Shown here: piece after piece, positions 4,919 through 5,355 of the stretch
Layout: each line of letters begins with the position of its first letter
Position numbering within the stretch: the stretch's first letter is position 1
Source of the DNA: DATHWB01 sp046565785
Lineage (GTDB): Bacteria > Actinomycetota > Acidimicrobiia > Spongiisociales > ZC4RG35
DNA length: 5,355 bases
Assembly: GCA_046565785.1 (NCBI GenBank)
Contig: JBKHXZ010000015.1
Location: 1-5,355 of the forward strand
Direction of reading: 5' to 3'
The notes under the pieces: generated by a model
The model's database searches: none
The model's input: only the letters and a program-made list of their open reading frames with translations
Told to the model about the DNA's origin: nothing
Position numbers and translations under genes: made by a program

Positions 4919-5355
4919 GTGGACTGGATCACCAACCCCGACATCTGGATCGCCCTCGTCACCCTCACCACCCTCGAGATCGTGTTGGGCATCGACAACA
5001 TCGTGTTCATCTCGATCCTGTCAGGGAAACTCCCCCCCGACCAGCAGAATCGGGCCAGGACCGTCGGTCTGCTGCTGGCGATGGGCATGCGGGTCGCCCT
5101 GCTCTTCGCCATCTCGTGGGTGATCGGCCTCACCGAGCCCCTCTTCGGCCTGTTCGGATCGGAGATCTCCGGCCGGGACATCATCCTCATCCTCGGCGGG
5201 CTGTTCCTGCTCGGGAAAGCCACCTTCGAGATCCACGAGAAGCTGGAAGGCGACGAACCAGGCCATGGCGGTGCGGTCGCCGTGGCGAGCTTCGGTGCGG
5301 TCATCACCCAGATCCTGCTGCTCGACGCCGTGTTCAGCCTCGACTCGGTCATCAC
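4919..5355 (+). CDS. TerC family membrane protein, N-terminal part (cut by window end)
   Basis: The first 145 residues of a TerC/Alx/YceF-type integral membrane protein; the gene continues past the window. The family hallmark TLEIVLGIDNIVFISIL (18-34) carries acidic residues Glu20 and Asp26 inside TM1. A second copy of the motif, LLLDAVFSLDSVI (133-145, with Asp136 and Asp142), closes the visible part. Between them are hydrophobic helices at about 49-71 and 87-99, joined by the cytosolic-type loop KLPPDQQNRART (37-48), and an acidic/His loop (FEIHEKLEGDEPGHGG, 103-118). Family members export Mn2+ (E. coli Alx; Bacillus MeeF and MeeY); the Bacillus proteins are also linked to metal loading of secreted enzymes. 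Older tellurite-resistance naming is not evidence of that role here. The GTG start at 4919 is chosen because family similarity begins at once and a -10 box lies 6 nt upstream. It is divergent from the SnoaL-like gene. Confidence 0.92.
   Translation, partial: MDWITNPDIWIALVTLTTLEIVLGIDNIVFISILSGKLPPDQQNRARTVGLLLAMGMRVALLFAISWVIGLTEPLFGLFGSEISGRDIILILGGLFLLGKATFEIHEKLEGDEPGHGGAVAVASFGAVITQILLLDAVFSLDSVI

Overview
The window is GC-rich chromosomal DNA with strongly G/C-biased third codon positions, GTG and TTG starts, and TAnnnT boxes only 6-8 nt before several start codons (the pattern of leaderless genes). Together with a phosphoribosyltransferase and a short M48/YgjP-type peptidase of kinds I know from high-GC Gram-positives, this suggests an Actinomycetota-like bacterium. 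The sequence alone does not fix the order or genus. I see no tRNA, rRNA, CRISPR array, insertion sequence, phage gene or other mobile element.

Layout: (1) 1-124 holds the possible C-terminal tail of a plus-strand gene running in from the left edge, then a -10-like box. (2) 125-662 (+) is a DUF1697 gene broken by one frameshift. (3) Convergent to it, 664-1299 (-) is a COG1926-type phosphoribosyltransferase, lying 3 bp downstream of (4) secDF, 1303-3567 (-), a single-chain SecD-SecF fusion with 12 predicted membrane helices. (5) 3568-3977 looks empty, but its minus strand carries a roughly 100-codon coding remnant (3642-3948) split over three frames, followed by a plausible promoter and ribosome binding site for secDF. 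(6) 3978-4460 (+) is a short YgjP/M48-like zinc metallopeptidase. (7) Convergent to it, 4469-4885 (-) is a SnoaL/NTF2-like protein. (8) Divergent from that across 33 bp, 4919-5355 (+) is the first 145 residues of a TerC-family membrane protein, cut by the window end.

How the genes relate: secDF and the phosphoribosyltransferase very probably share a transcript. SecDF uses the proton gradient to help pull secreted proteins through SecYEG. TerC proteins export Mn2+ and in Bacillus have been tied to metal loading of secreted enzymes, so their proximity is suggestive, but they are about 1.35 kb apart and on opposite strands. The other genes look like unrelated housekeeping or accessory neighbours.

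The window is mostly ordinary chromosome and I found no convincing new multi-gene system. The points most worth checking are the hidden broken gene before secDF, the secDF fusion with a possible leftover internal secF start, the recurring leaderless -10 spacing, and the clustering of frameshifts, which may be real decay or assembly error.
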